Made by a program: the position numbers and the translations under genes. A stretch of 64,000 bases of DNA, taken from the NCBI RefSeq assembly GCF_032062135.1, contig NC_092861.1, forward strand, positions 118,415,555-118,479,554, read 5' to 3'. This document shows positions 12,590 to 23,300 of the stretch, piece by piece. Below the pieces are notes generated by a model, which was not told where the DNA came from, searched no databases, and saw only the letters and a list, made by a program, of their open reading frames with translations. The stretch's first letter is position 1; each line of letters opens with the position of its first letter. The DNA is from Pyxicephalus adspersus (lineage: Eukaryota > Chordata > Amphibia > Anura > Pyxicephalidae).

Positions 12590-13159
12590 ATAATTCCACT
12601 GTTCAAAACTATGATCTTCTTTTCTGTGTTTTACAGTTTAACTTTATTCCATATGTCTTTCTTTTTTTATTCTCATTCATTTAATTATTGTGGCATTTTG
12701 TGTTTTCTAAATCCATAAAAATTAAATGTTATGTTTTACATTATACCAAGCAAATATTTTTTCTTAAGTTAAAAGCCTGCAGAAATGTCATGTTAACAAA
12801 AAACCCATCAATGCAAAAAAAAAAATAATAAAATAAAAGTTTAACATATTTTATTTTAAAGCCACTTGAAACTTGTGATTAACGATTCATGGGTTGAAGA
12901 CTCCAAAGAGTGAATCTATCCTAATTGTGGAAACTGACAAGATTGCTGCCTAATATATCTATAGTATTACTTTTAGCTGTGATTGCTTATTCTATGTTTT
13001 ATCACTTCTAAAGTAACTGATAAATTTAAGTCTTAAAAACAATAACTTGATAATATTGGGTGATTCTTCAATTGAAAAATAATTTGTCTTAAACACATTG
13101 ATATTAGTATAATGCAGCTATTTATAATTTAAAAAATACAATTACATCACTAATTTAGT
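12590..13159. other. gene-free AT-rich DNA
   Basis: AT-rich sequence with no supported feature. Confidence 0.4.
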
Positions 13160-13610
13160 GCAGCAAATGGCTAGAAGTGCATTTACTATGCCGGAATCTC
13201 CTAAAAGAAAGAGAAATTGCCTTCAGCGTCGCGGTTTATTAGTTAGGCTGGCTTAAAGCTCATTAAGGCTAATTGATATGACTGTATGAGCTATGTCTGT
13301 GGGACTGCCTGCCTGGAAAGTTTTGGGCACAAGACAGAGTTGGGTAGAAGGTTTCCAACTGTGAACAGCCATAAACTAGCAGAAAGACTGTCCACTCCGA
13401 TTATCCCCCACAAAAGCTCTAATATTTTATTGCAGAATGCTTGTCTGATTACCTTAGCTTATTATGTTTTGATCTACCCTCCAAAATGTGCTAATTAAAC
13501 AGAAATCATCAAGTCAATTAGAGAGAAGCTCTCATTAAAACTAAATAAAACCTTGCATAAGGGAAACATCACCATGTGAAAGCCACAGCCAGCCGAAGTG
13601 GCCTGACCGA
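13160..13610. promoter_or_regulatory. candidate conserved non-coding element
   Basis: A block of balanced, non-repetitive sequence between AT-rich flanks. It carries 'agctcattaaggctaattgatatg', 'gtgctaattaaacag' and 'gtcaattagagag', which are TAATTA/TAATTR homeodomain cores, and 'ccttgcataaggg'. No reading frame in it resembles a protein family, so a regulatory role is more likely than a coding one. The claim is inference from texture. Confidence 0.35.
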
Positions 13611-14664
13611 AAAAGTATTATGCAATTTATTTTTCCATTGTGCGCTTTTAGACACACTACTACTGTCATCTAAATGGGATAATAAGTTAATATCTAATAA
13701 ACTACATGCATATTGTACAGATAGATACACACACATAAATACACACATAGATAATAATACACTTTGATGATAGTAATATTGTAATCTTTATAATAATATT
13801 AAGCATCAAAATAAATATGTATCTATCTATCTGAATTTATAAAACAAAAGCAAATCTTGATATGTTATCTTGTCTTATAAGTTATGCATTCATTATAAAA
13901 ATGAAAAAAAAAAAGCAGATGAATGGTCTCATCAATGTGTTGTTGCTTCTTCAACAACAAATTTGCTGGAAATGTATTCTTTACGGGGTTGTGCTGATGC
14001 TGTGAATAGGTCTAAGACCTGCTTGTACTGCCTGGGTGGGGTACATGGATCACAAAATTAGAACAAAGTTAGAAACATTTTTTACAGTGTATTTTTAACT
14101 ATTTTACTAGTAGTTTAGTATTTTATACAAATAAATAAACATCTAATTCCATAGCAATAATGCTTTGCAGAAAACATAATTAAAATGTTATGTATTTACA
14201 GAATAAAGCAGGTAAACGTATATATTTAGGGATACAGTAAAACAAACATCAAACCACAGATAAAGTAAAAAAGGAAGGTAAAATTGTCTTAGTTGCCTTA
14301 ATACGGCTTTAACCCTGATTGATTCAAATCTACTCAGCTGAATTACTGAGTAAAAGGATCAGAAATGAAAAACAATCACACTAAATAGGAAAGATATTTT
14401 AAGAAAATTTATTTCACAGAAAGTGTTGAACCTAATACTTCTTTGGTATTTTTGTTGGAAACAAATGCTGCTTGCTGAAATTCCTATTCAACTCAATTGC
14501 CTAAGGAATCTGGAAAGTGCCTATAGGACATCTATAATCATCCATTACTGTTTCTCCTAAATGCACGTAACACCCAAAAATCTGAATTGTATAGTGAAAA
14601 AATTACAGCTAGAAATACCTCTCTTTCTTACTGATAATCTGATGCTCAAACAAAGTTTTATAGT
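13611..14664. other. gene-free DNA with short simple repeats
   Basis: Contains small CA-type and GATA/TATC words (13720-13840) and AT-rich sequence. No gene is seen. Confidence 0.4.
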
Positions 14665-14870
14665 TAGTCAGGTTAAAAAGAGACTTAAGTCCATCAAGTT
14701 CAACCACTAAGGAAATAAACATATCCCAGATATAAAACCCTATGGACATAGTTAATCAAGGAGAAGGCAAAAAAAAATAAAAAACACTATAACACATAGA
14801 TCAATAGGTAAAAAAATCCTTCCTGATCTGATGAGGCAGTTGGATGTTCCCTGGATCAACAGACTATGTT
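14665..14870. repeat. frog interspersed repeat ('aagtccatcaagttcaacc' family)
   Basis: Contains 'ggttaaaaagagacttaagtccatcaagttcaacc', 'ccctatggacatagttaatcaagg' and 'aaatccttcctgatctgatgagg'. A second, shorter copy lies at 34930-35035. The family is widespread in frogs, as I recall. No ends or target site are clear. Confidence 0.65.
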
Positions 14871-14888
14871 GTCTTTACTTTAAAACTT

Positions 14889-15030
14889 TAACCTCCTTGC
14901 CGTTAAGCCCGACCTTCGTACGGGCTCAAAAAAGTTGCTCTTTTCGTTAAGCCCGAGATTTTCGGTACATTAAAATCCCCACTTACCCAGGTAAGTGGGG
15001 ATTTTAATGTAGGGAAAATCTCGGTCCCCC
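14889..15030. repeat. palindromic MITE-like hairpin
   Basis: An arm reading 'acattaaaatccccacttacc' at 14969 is followed after a few bases by its reverse complement, ending near 15011. Outer arms also pair ('cccgagattttc' with 'gaaaatctcgg'). It would fold into a long stem. No coding content. Confidence 0.7.
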
Positions 15031-16088
15031 TGTGCTCATCTAAACATGGGTAGCATTCCCTTTCATTGTGGGTTGTTACAATTGCAATCCAGATGGGTTA
15101 AGCTTTAGGTAAAGGCTGTGGTTGGCTGGTGGATCTTCCTGGGGAGCATGACATTAAAGCACTATAAGAACAGATATGTGCTGAGAAGAGGGGAGTATCT
15201 TTGCAGTTGGTGGTTTGGCTTAAGTCTAATAGGGTTGTCAGTGGGGTAGCACTTGGCTTTTGCCCCATTTCTGGGAAGTTCAGTATGCTGTGGGACTGGC
15301 ATTTATTGTGATTAAAGTCGGGTTGTTCTTTTCAAGAATTTGACACATCCAGCCACAGTTATCCCCCAATTCAGCCAAAGAAAAAACAGCCATTATATCA
15401 ACACTTTCAGGAGTGATGGATTAAGAACAGGCTTGTCTCCTAAGTGAGTTTTACTCACCTTACAGCCTTTGAGTATGTTTGATCACAATGTTAAAAAAAG
15501 TGCTGGGGCCATTAACAACCCCAGCAAATGTTAAGGCCAGAAATAATAACCTCAAGCAAAAACTTCTAATAAGTGTCTGGACAAGCAGTACCTCCAGGGC
15601 AGGCAATTTTAGTTCTGCGAATCCCCCTGCCCAGTAACATCCATTAAATTTCTAGTAACTCCCAAGCCAGCAGTAAACCCCATCCCAGCACTGTGTTAGA
15701 ATCATGATATGGTGAGGGTTGGTTTAACGCTCCATAATGTTACATGCACTCAAAGGATGTTATTTTGAATGGAGTCCGGTATTTCACTCTGTATGTACCT
15801 CTGATAAGCATTGATTACTACACCATTCTATATTGGTATTATATTCTGATCCTATTTGTGTATGGATTAGGATTTTAATGTTAAACACTGGATGACACTC
15901 TCAGTGTAAATATATTTGAGTTCTAAAGGCATGCTTCTATACAAGCTCAACATTTTGAAAGTAAAGCAAGATTTTCACCATTCCATTGGGACCAAGATTG
16001 TTTTAGGGACTACTAAGAAGCAGATTTTTTTATTGGTAGACACAGTACCAGTTAATCAAATAATGCCATACCTAGGAATTACTGTGCA
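15031..16088. other. gene-free DNA
   Basis: Mixed-composition sequence with no gene, RNA or repeat that I can name. Confidence 0.4.
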
Positions 16089-16226
16089 GTGTTGAGTGAA
16101 CCCGAACTGTAAAGTTCGGGTCCATACCGAACTTTACGATTTTGGGTACCCGGACCCGAACCCGAACTTTCAGCTGAAGTTCGGCCGAACCCGGCGAACC
16201 CAAACTTACAGGTGTTCGCTCATCCC
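16089..16226 (+). mobile_element. short MITE, copy 1 of a tandem pair
   Basis: Begins GTGTTGAGTGAACCCGAAC and ends GTTCGCTCATCCC, which are approximate inverted ends. The interior alternates 'gttcgggt' and 'acccgaac' words and is self-complementary. It is 138 bases long, exactly the length of the copy that follows at 16249. Confidence 0.75.
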
Positions 16227-16248
16227 TACCCACTAACCATTAATATTA

Positions 16249-16386
16249 GTGTTGAGGGAACCTGAACTGTAAAGTTTGGGTCCATACCGAACTTTAGGAT
16301 TTTGGGTACCCGGACCCAAACCCGAACTTTGAGCCGAAGTTCGGCCATAACCGGCAAACCCGAACTTACAGGTGTTCGCTCATCCC
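16249..16386 (+). mobile_element. short MITE, copy 2 of a tandem pair
   Basis: Same order of blocks and the same 138-base length as the copy at 16089, with scattered substitutions. The 22-base spacer 'tacccactaaccattaatat..' separates the two. TA precedes the left end. Confidence 0.75.
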
Positions 16387-16389
16387 CAG

Positions 16390-18149
16390 ATAGGACTATT
16401 TCATGCATGATTATTATTAACAAAGCTAATCCTATTCTTAAAAGAAATAAAGTAAGAAATGTTTTCTGTATTTGTATATATGGGGAGAGAAGTGAAAGAA
16501 AACTATCATTTTTGGCAGTATAAAAACTGTGGTGTTTTAAATTCAGATTTTAAACAAGAAACAGTTCTACTTCTTATGATTGAAATAATTTTTATACCAC
16601 AATATATGTTGTATCCAATTCTTTTTGGTTAAAGGATTTTCCTTACATATACATACTATGAAGTTTCAACATAAATAAAATATTTTTATTTGTGTTTGAA
16701 CTGGTAGAAGAAGACTGGGTGGGCTTGAATGTGCTCCTACAAGATGGTAACTGCATACACACATGCTAATATAAGTGTAGAAAGAAACAGGTATAACACA
16801 ATGCAATCCCTCAGATTCATTAAGGTGCTACAACAATTTATCACAGCTTAAAGAACATTTTAAATAAACCCTCAGGACTGTGTGCATCATGTCTGTAAGC
16901 AGTGTGTAGATGGCAGGTGCATTTTAGCTTCTTTGTTGCTCCTGCAGGCTGTGGCTTTTAGCAGTTTGCTTTGTTGGTGTTAAATGATACAGTAAACATA
17001 TCAAAGCTCTCTTTGTAATGTATACAAGTGACATCCCAATTTGTAACTGATTACACATTCTGATGCCTAGCAGAGAACAAATCCATGTACTCAGCATCCA
17101 CTATTCCCCAAGGTCCAAACTGATGACTCTAATCAAACCCATAATTACCTTTTCAGCTGGCCTGCTAATATTGATATTTACCAGTCATGGGTCTAAGGTG
17201 TTTAATATGGGCTTCCTCTATACCTTATATCAAAATTTACCTTCATCACTTAGCACTAGAGATGCTAAGTTTTTCATAAGATACATATCAAAAGCTGCCA
17301 CTGTTGGCCTTCACTTGTAAAACTGGTAGTTACATATATATTTATTTATATATAATTATATATTTCTATTGTTTATTTTTTTTTTAATGTATCCTTTTGT
17401 TGAAATTGAAGCCTTGAGCCATTTACATAATTCAGTCAGACATTGCTTTACTGGTCCACCCCATGGTCTATTGACATCTGAATCTGAAAATCTTGGATGC
17501 TGAAGGATCCAGCATTAAATTTGTCACTGCCATAAATTAGATTTAGAGCTGCCACTAAATTTTTTATTTCCTTGACGATCAATTGGGGTCACAGAGCACA
17601 TGCACCAGGGAGCTTCCCCTGGCCCTATTAGATGGTTTGTGAAATAATGTTGGAGTGGATTATAAGGACCATATTACATTGAGAAAACTTTCTAAGTTTA
17701 TTCCACCCACTGTTTTGCTAATAGCAAAAGTGATTCAATCACCCATGGTCACTTTCAAAGGATAGGTTACCTGTAAAAGAAAAGTTTATATTTACCTTTC
17801 TGGTGATAAGTGTATAAAAAAAGCCTCTGCATTTCCCATCAGACTGATGAGTCGAATACTTACCCTGATTGCCAGGCAATGTAGTAATTTACAACCCAGC
17901 AAGAGGAAATAAGGAGACCAGAGGGATAGCAAGTAGTCTACACACTCAGAAGAGCAGCAAAGAAATGGAGAGGAGGACAGGTCAGAGAAGTGGTATGGGA
18001 AATACAGGGGAGAGGTAAGTATAGCTTTTTGTTTTTGTTGCAGGTGATCTATTATGTACAAGGAGGTTTGTGGTGGCACATCCTTTTTTATTGCAGTCTG
18101 AAGAACCCATACTAAAGGATACAGGCAGCTGTATATATTAGCAGCTTAC
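16390..18149. other. gene-free DNA
   Basis: No gene is seen. 17770-18090 has the feel of an old repeat ('agaaaagtttatatttacctttct', 'agaggtaagtatagctttttg') but no boundaries can be set. Confidence 0.35.
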
Positions 18150-18183
18150 ATTATTATTAATATTATTATTATTATTATTAATA
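18150..18183. repeat. (ATT)n microsatellite
   Basis: About eleven ATT-like units, slightly interrupted. It abuts the SINE-type repeat that follows. Confidence 0.85.
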
Positions 18184-18320
18184 ACAAACAGGATTTATAT
18201 AGGGCCAACATATTACGCAGTGCTGTACATTAAATAGGGGTTGCAAATAACAGACAAATGCAGACAGTCACACAGGAGGAGGAGAGCACCCTGCCCTGAA
18301 GAGCTTACATTCTGCAAGTA
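18184..18320 (+). repeat. frog repeat ('gccaacatattacgcagtgctgtac' family)
   Basis: Contains 'caggatttatatagggccaacatattacgcagtgctgtac', then 'ggttgcaaataacagacaaatgcagacagtcacac' and 'ccctgccctgaagagcttacattct'. A minimal copy of the same head is at 22706-22750. Confidence 0.75.
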
Positions 18321-18429
18321 TATTCACTGCTGAGAATGACATTATTTTGTAAAGCTAGTCACCTCTACATAAATAAAATAGTATTTGGAAGCTTGAAATT
18401 GGGAGAAAGAAAAATATATCTTTGTTTTC

Positions 18430-19290
18430 AATATTTTTCATAAGAATAAAAGTTTTACAATTTTTCAGGAAAAAGAAGGAAATAAAAAATACAAAACATT
18501 AACAAGAAAAAAAGGAAGCGTAAACAATTGTCCAATTCACACACTGTGGATAAACAATCAAAAATTACTATGACTGTGAATCATGTCAAAAAATAAACAA
18601 CTAGGAAGTCAACAGTTCGTTTTAGCCAAAATTACCACCAGAAAAAACAACCAAAAAAGAAAAGAAGAGAAAAAGGAAGAAAGGGAGGGCGGAAGAAATA
18701 AAGATGAAAAATGGGTACAGAAGGGGAAAGAGTGGATATGGAAACGATACATATCGAGAGGATAAGGACCAACATTATTCGCTGGGGTGAGCACAAAAGG
18801 AAAAACTTTTAAAGTAAAAGTAAATCTCTATTAATATCAACCGGCAAATAGTTGTCTATTTAGGGTGAGCACACCACTTGAAAAGTACCCATAGTGTCAT
18901 TCAGTTTAGCTGCAAATAGTTCATTAAGGAAATACCAATTGACTTTGTGTTTTACTTGATTTACATTAGGATTGCTTAAAGACCATGCCCTAGCAAGTGT
19001 TTGTTTAGCAGAGATAAACACAAAATTAGGAAGCTTAAATTGGTGTTTCATACAGGTTTTGGGTTTTAATAGTAGGATCGCTTCATACGGGTCTTTCCGC
19101 ATGTTTCATCCCAAAAGGGTGTACACTAGTTGGTATACCCCTATCCAAAAGTGTCTAATCTTTAGACAAGTCCATCATATGTGATAATGCGTACCCACTT
19201 CACCACATTGCCTGAAACACAGATTGGACATTGTTTGATTAAACTTCAAACTTCCAATCCAACCGGGACCAAATACCAAGAAAAAAAATT
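18430..19290 (-). pseudogene. L1/Tx1-like LINE, 3' end of ORF2 plus 3' UTR, degraded
   Basis: Read on the minus strand, 19250 to 18860 gives a CCHC-like segment (CFRQCGEVGTHYHI) and then WTCLKIRHFWIGVY, LVYTLLG, NMRKDPYEAILLL and HKVNWYFLNEL. This is the order of the C-terminal tail of vertebrate L1/Tx1-type ORF2 proteins, after the reverse transcriptase. Two in-frame TGA codons interrupt it, both where tryptophan would be expected. The A/G-rich stretch at 18640-18750 and the 'tttttcataagaataaaag' end would be the 3' UTR. It is 5'-truncated and dead, as is usual for LINE insertions. Confidence 0.65.
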
Positions 19291-19992
19291 CTTTTTTTTT
19301 TTACTTTTATTTTTTTCTCTATGGAGTATCCATATTCTGCTGCCTACAGATTTCTTCAGTTACTAACTTTATTTGATTAGGAATCATTCTAATGATTTTC
19401 AGCTTTAAACATAAATAAAAAGATATGTTTAAATATTTGCTAGTGTGAGATTTCTGCAGCATGGTCAACCCTTTCTAGTGTACATTGATCTTCTGCATTT
19501 ACCTCTGTGTGTCCTCCACCTGAGACAGTCTCACATGAGTGCTGGTTGATCTTTTATCAGTTCTAACAGGAAAGCAAAAGAGAGTAAATCTCCAGCTGCT
19601 AAGATGGCAAATTTCCAGCTAAGAGGCCACAGTAAAATGACAGGTCTATAAATGATGAGGAAATAAAGGTCAATTGGCCATGTAGAAAAAAAAGTCGGAG
19701 GAGTGAAAATGATTGGAAATGATGGAAGAGACTTGGAAAATAACATGCATGGTCATTGTGCAATGAGTAAGCCTTTTGCCTTGATTAGAATTTAAAACAG
19801 GACACAACAGGCAGGAATATAACCTTGCAGAAAAAGTCATGCTATGGCATAATTACTTGTGGCAGACAGGCTCTGTGCACCATAGTTCAAGCTTTGTAAA
19901 TTATGGTGAAGCTGTCCATACATCGACAAATACCTAATTTATGGCAAATGAAATGGTAAAGTGCAGCTTCAACCTAACAGGTTTTAACTGAT
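19291..19992. other. gene-free DNA
   Basis: Starts in a T-rich run. No gene or named repeat is seen. Confidence 0.4.
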
Positions 19993-20355
19993 GTGGGGCA
20001 GCACGGTGGCTCAGAGATGATCAATTTGGCCTTAGCAGCACTAGGTCCCAGCACTAGGTCCCCAGCCAAGACACTATCTGCATTGTATTTGCATGGATGT
20101 CCTCCCACATCCAAGAATCATACAGGTAAGTTGCAGATGGCTTCCCCCCCCAAAAAAATTGAGTTTACACTGTGGTAATGCGGAAGAGAAGAGAAGATGT
20201 CCGCCCCCAGAGCGCTCGATGTCTGGGCAACGCAGGACCAAATGCCGCACCCCTCCCCCCCCCGGAGTGATCGGACTGCCCTGCGGGATAGAAGGTAAGT
20301 GTGTTTTTGTTTTGTTTGTTTTTTTTGTTTTTAAAGATAGTTCCTCTTTAAAAGG
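19993..20355 (+). repeat. SINE-type fragment followed by a second repeat fragment
   Basis: At 19994-20110 the phrases 'ggggcagcacggtggctcagag', 'aggtccccagccaagacactatctgca' and 'gatgtcctcccacatccaag' match the tRNA-like family at 1708. At 20160-20355 the GC-rich 'ccgcccccagagcgctcgatgtc' and 'ggataggtaagtg'-type run resembles the 10125 repeat. The 124-residue open frame across it is composite repeat sequence. Confidence 0.55.
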
Positions 20356-20566
20356 TTCTGCTTATGCCCTGTCCCTGGAAATCTCCACCATGGGCACAAA
20401 ACCTGATAGATGTTCCTATTTATGTCCACAAAAGTATCAGTCAGTGCTTATATGTAAAAATAGTTAAATTTAATAACAACTATTTGTATCAAAGATATAT
20501 AGTCCATAAGGTTAGAGGGCTGGGAGAGAATGTTGCAGCTGCTTCAATGGCTGTTTTTTTAATATA

Positions 20567-20848
20567 GGGCTAAAAAGTAATCTATACATGTGAGGAGTGT
20601 TTGTCACCAGGTTTGCCTATTCGGTAAGGGATTAAATTCGGTCCACATGATTAGGTATAAAGTCTCAGCTCAGATTTGTAGTTACAACATCCACTTTCTT
20701 ACTGGTCAAGCAGAGGTCATTCCATGTGTGGACTGACCTCTGCTCAACCAATATTAAAGCATGAAAAAGCAACCCATGTGGACAAAGTAAGAAAATATGA
20801 ATAAGCAAACCTGGTGGACAAACACATGTATGAATTACTTTTTAACCC
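20567..20848. mobile_element. palindromic MITE with about 50-bp inverted ends
   Basis: The left end 'gggctaaaaagtaatctatacatgtg...caccaggtttgcctattc' is the near reverse complement of the right end 'gaataagcaaacctggtgga...atgaattactttttaaccc'. A second hairpin sits inside ('tggtcaagcagaggtc' with 'gacctctgctcaacca', about 20703-20742). No coding capacity. Confidence 0.75.
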
Positions 20849-20849
20849 T

Positions 20850-21009
20850 AGATTAAACCACAAGTTTTTAGGGATCTCCAACATTCCGTCCCATGTCTCT
20901 AACCTTAGTAAAAATAACCTTTGATACAATCATATGTTACTAAATATAACCATTTTTACATATGAGCACTGCCTGGTTGTTTTTGCATACTGTTTTGTTT
21001 TCCTTTTGA
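20850..21009. other. gene-free spacer
   Basis: Short unremarkable sequence between repeats. Confidence 0.3.
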
Positions 21010-21830
21010 CTTTGGAGAAAGAGAGGCCCGTAGCCGTAAGAAGTAGGTGCAGGGCCTACATGACAGGGTTCTAGGCCTAGCCCAGAGGTGTTAGGGGTTA
21101 AGAAAAGGTGATGCTAGAGGGGCTGGGCTAGTATAGAACGCGGGGTAGGAGGAGATTAGGAATAGGAGAGTTAAAAAGGGCTGGATGAAAGTGAGAGGCC
21201 CGCTTTTGAAAAGAAAAAGTTTCCCACCCACTCGCCCCTTCTGTTAGGGTTAAAGTTAAAAGTTTGGTTTGTTTTAGAAGTTGGGGTCTTGGAAGGCAAG
21301 GATCCAGTGCATTGGAAAAGTGGTGGATTTTGGCAGGGGGGATCCTCTTTGGTTGGGTCTCCCCTTTATGGTGAACAGATGATTATGGCTCCTGAGACAG
21401 TGCTGGGTGGCTAGGGGCTAAGGTGGAGATGTTGTAAGAGTTCAATTCTTGTTGGGTGTGAATTTTGCCTTCTGAGACCTGCAGCCTGGTTGTTTGGGTG
21501 TATAATTGGGAGTTTGATAACATTATGGATATTGTTGTAATGGGTATGTATTATTAAAAGGGGAATTAGGTTGTTGGTTAATTAAGCTATATTCAATGTA
21601 ATATGTTAGCATTATATAATCCTGGTTTAATAATAATTATAATAATAATGGAGTGTTATGTTATTTTATGGTAATGTATGCTTATCAAAGTGTAAAATGT
21701 AGTTTTTTTATTTGGCATTTATTTAATTTTGGATATTTGTTTGTTAATTACTTGATTGGTTAATTTATTTAATGGTGTTTAAATAAACGGCTGCTTGCCA
21801 GCCAATTTAATTCAAGATTTGTGTTGGGGT
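21010..21830 (+). repeat. G-rich, C-poor segment, possible LTR or DIRS terminal repeat
   Basis: About 800 bases with strong G over C skew on this strand ('ggggctgggctagtatagaacgcggggtagg', 'ggcaggggggatcctc'), grading into AT-rich sequence and closing with an AATAAA at 21783 before 'cggctgcttgccagccaattt'. Such skew plus a terminal poly(A) signal suits a solo long terminal repeat or a DIRS end. No second copy or target duplication is seen, so this is tentative. Confidence 0.35.
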
Positions 21831-22705
21831 ATTTAATGGTGGGGGGAGTGTGGAAGGAGGCGGAGGTTATGACAATGGTGTTGGTAAAGGATGGGCTAGA
21901 AGGTCCGAGCTACCCTGGTCAAGGTAGAATCTTTCAGCTGTCATTTAAAAATGTGTTTGCTTTGTTGCAGAAAGGGACAGAGGATGTATCTTCAGAAATA
22001 AGCATTCTTACCTGCCTGATCGCTGTCTCGTTTTGACAAAAAATATTTAGGAGCACAAAAAAAGTTTTCCTACTTAGATATTTACCTTTTCTTGTATATA
22101 ATGAAAACATTTGGCTAAAGTACCACTTGTATTATTTGCACAGGAGGCAAGCGAGTCATATACTTAGCTGAATCTGCAGCACAAAATATGTATAAATTTA
22201 AAATAGAAGTATTTAAACACAAAATATTTTTTCAGGGTTATTTACTAAAACAGAAGCATTGTGTTCAAAAGCAAAGTATGCTTAGAAAAATATTTGCAAT
22301 ATTTGATTTTGGTTTACCAAAGTCAGAACAATTAGTTGTTTTACAGAAAGCCTTTCTGCAGCTCAGTTACCATCAGACTATTTTCTTTGTATGTCTGGGT
22401 ATCCAAATAATTATTATCAGGGTCCTTTTACTGAGAGGTTATAAAAGCTGCCATTTTTGACCTGGTCCTATATATAAAAACACATATATGTAAAACATTT
22501 ATTAGGTTAATAAGAATGAACATGAATACACAACTATATGTTTTATGATGTGTGTGTTTACTAGCTGTAATATAAAACATTTGAATAAAAAAGAAAAGAT
22601 ATAAAGCCCAGCCTCAGCCTGTTCCTGTAGGTGCTGGTGATGTATTTAGCCTCATCACAGCCTCCAGGGAAAGCTGGGGATCCCTAAGTCTTGCATAATT
22701 TATTA

Positions 22706-22750
22706 AACAGGATTTATATAGCGCCAACATATTACGCAGCGCTGTACATG
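22706..22750 (+). repeat. short copy of the 'gcgccaacatattacgcagcgctgtac' repeat
   Basis: A 45-base near-consensus head, 'caggatttatatagcgccaacatattacgcagcgctgtac', with the body missing. Confidence 0.7.
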
Positions 22751-23029
22751 AATGTGCTCCAGAAATATAGTCTAAGCAAAATAATAATAAGGGGAGGGCT
22801 AATACATAGTTAGTTTATTTCTCACAAAAGTTTTTGCTTAAATCATGTTTTTTATATCTGCTTGGAGTTCTGCTTTAATGTACCCTAAAGCAACATGGCA
22901 CCCAGCAGGATGAATTCACTTGGTAAAGCTGGTCATACACTATATGATCTGATAGTACAATCTCATTTACAACCCTTTTATTTTATTAGCATTGAATTCT
23001 ACATCACTAGAGTGTTAGTGCTCCAAGAC

Positions 23030-23300
23030 CTTGTTAATCAATGGAACACTGGCTGGCACACTGGCCTTGCAGAACTATGGTCCCATGTTCAAAGCTCAGC
23101 CAGGACACTATCTGCATGGAGTTTTTATGTTCTCCTTGTGCTTGTGTAAATTTCCTCCCTCATTCCAAAAACAAACTAGTAGGTTAAATGAGTTCTTCAA
23201 ACTGTTAGACTATATTAATATGACTATTGTGGGGACATTAGATTATGAGCTCCTCTTTGGAATTGACACTATACCATGCTGCAGAAGATATCAATGGTTT
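23030..23300 (-). repeat. tRNA-like SINE-type repeat, inverted
   Basis: Contains 'gcacactggccttgcagaact', 'ccatgttcaaagctcagccaggacactatctgcatggag', 'ttctccttgtgcttgtgtaaatttcctccctcattccaaaaac' and 'ggggacattagattatgagctcctc'. These are the blocks of the 1708 copy in the opposite orientation. Two overlapping frames here are spurious. Confidence 0.7.

Noticed and set aside
13286..13498. 70-residue frame as a small protein
   Set aside because: No family resemblance. The block looks regulatory, with homeodomain cores and no splice or start context.
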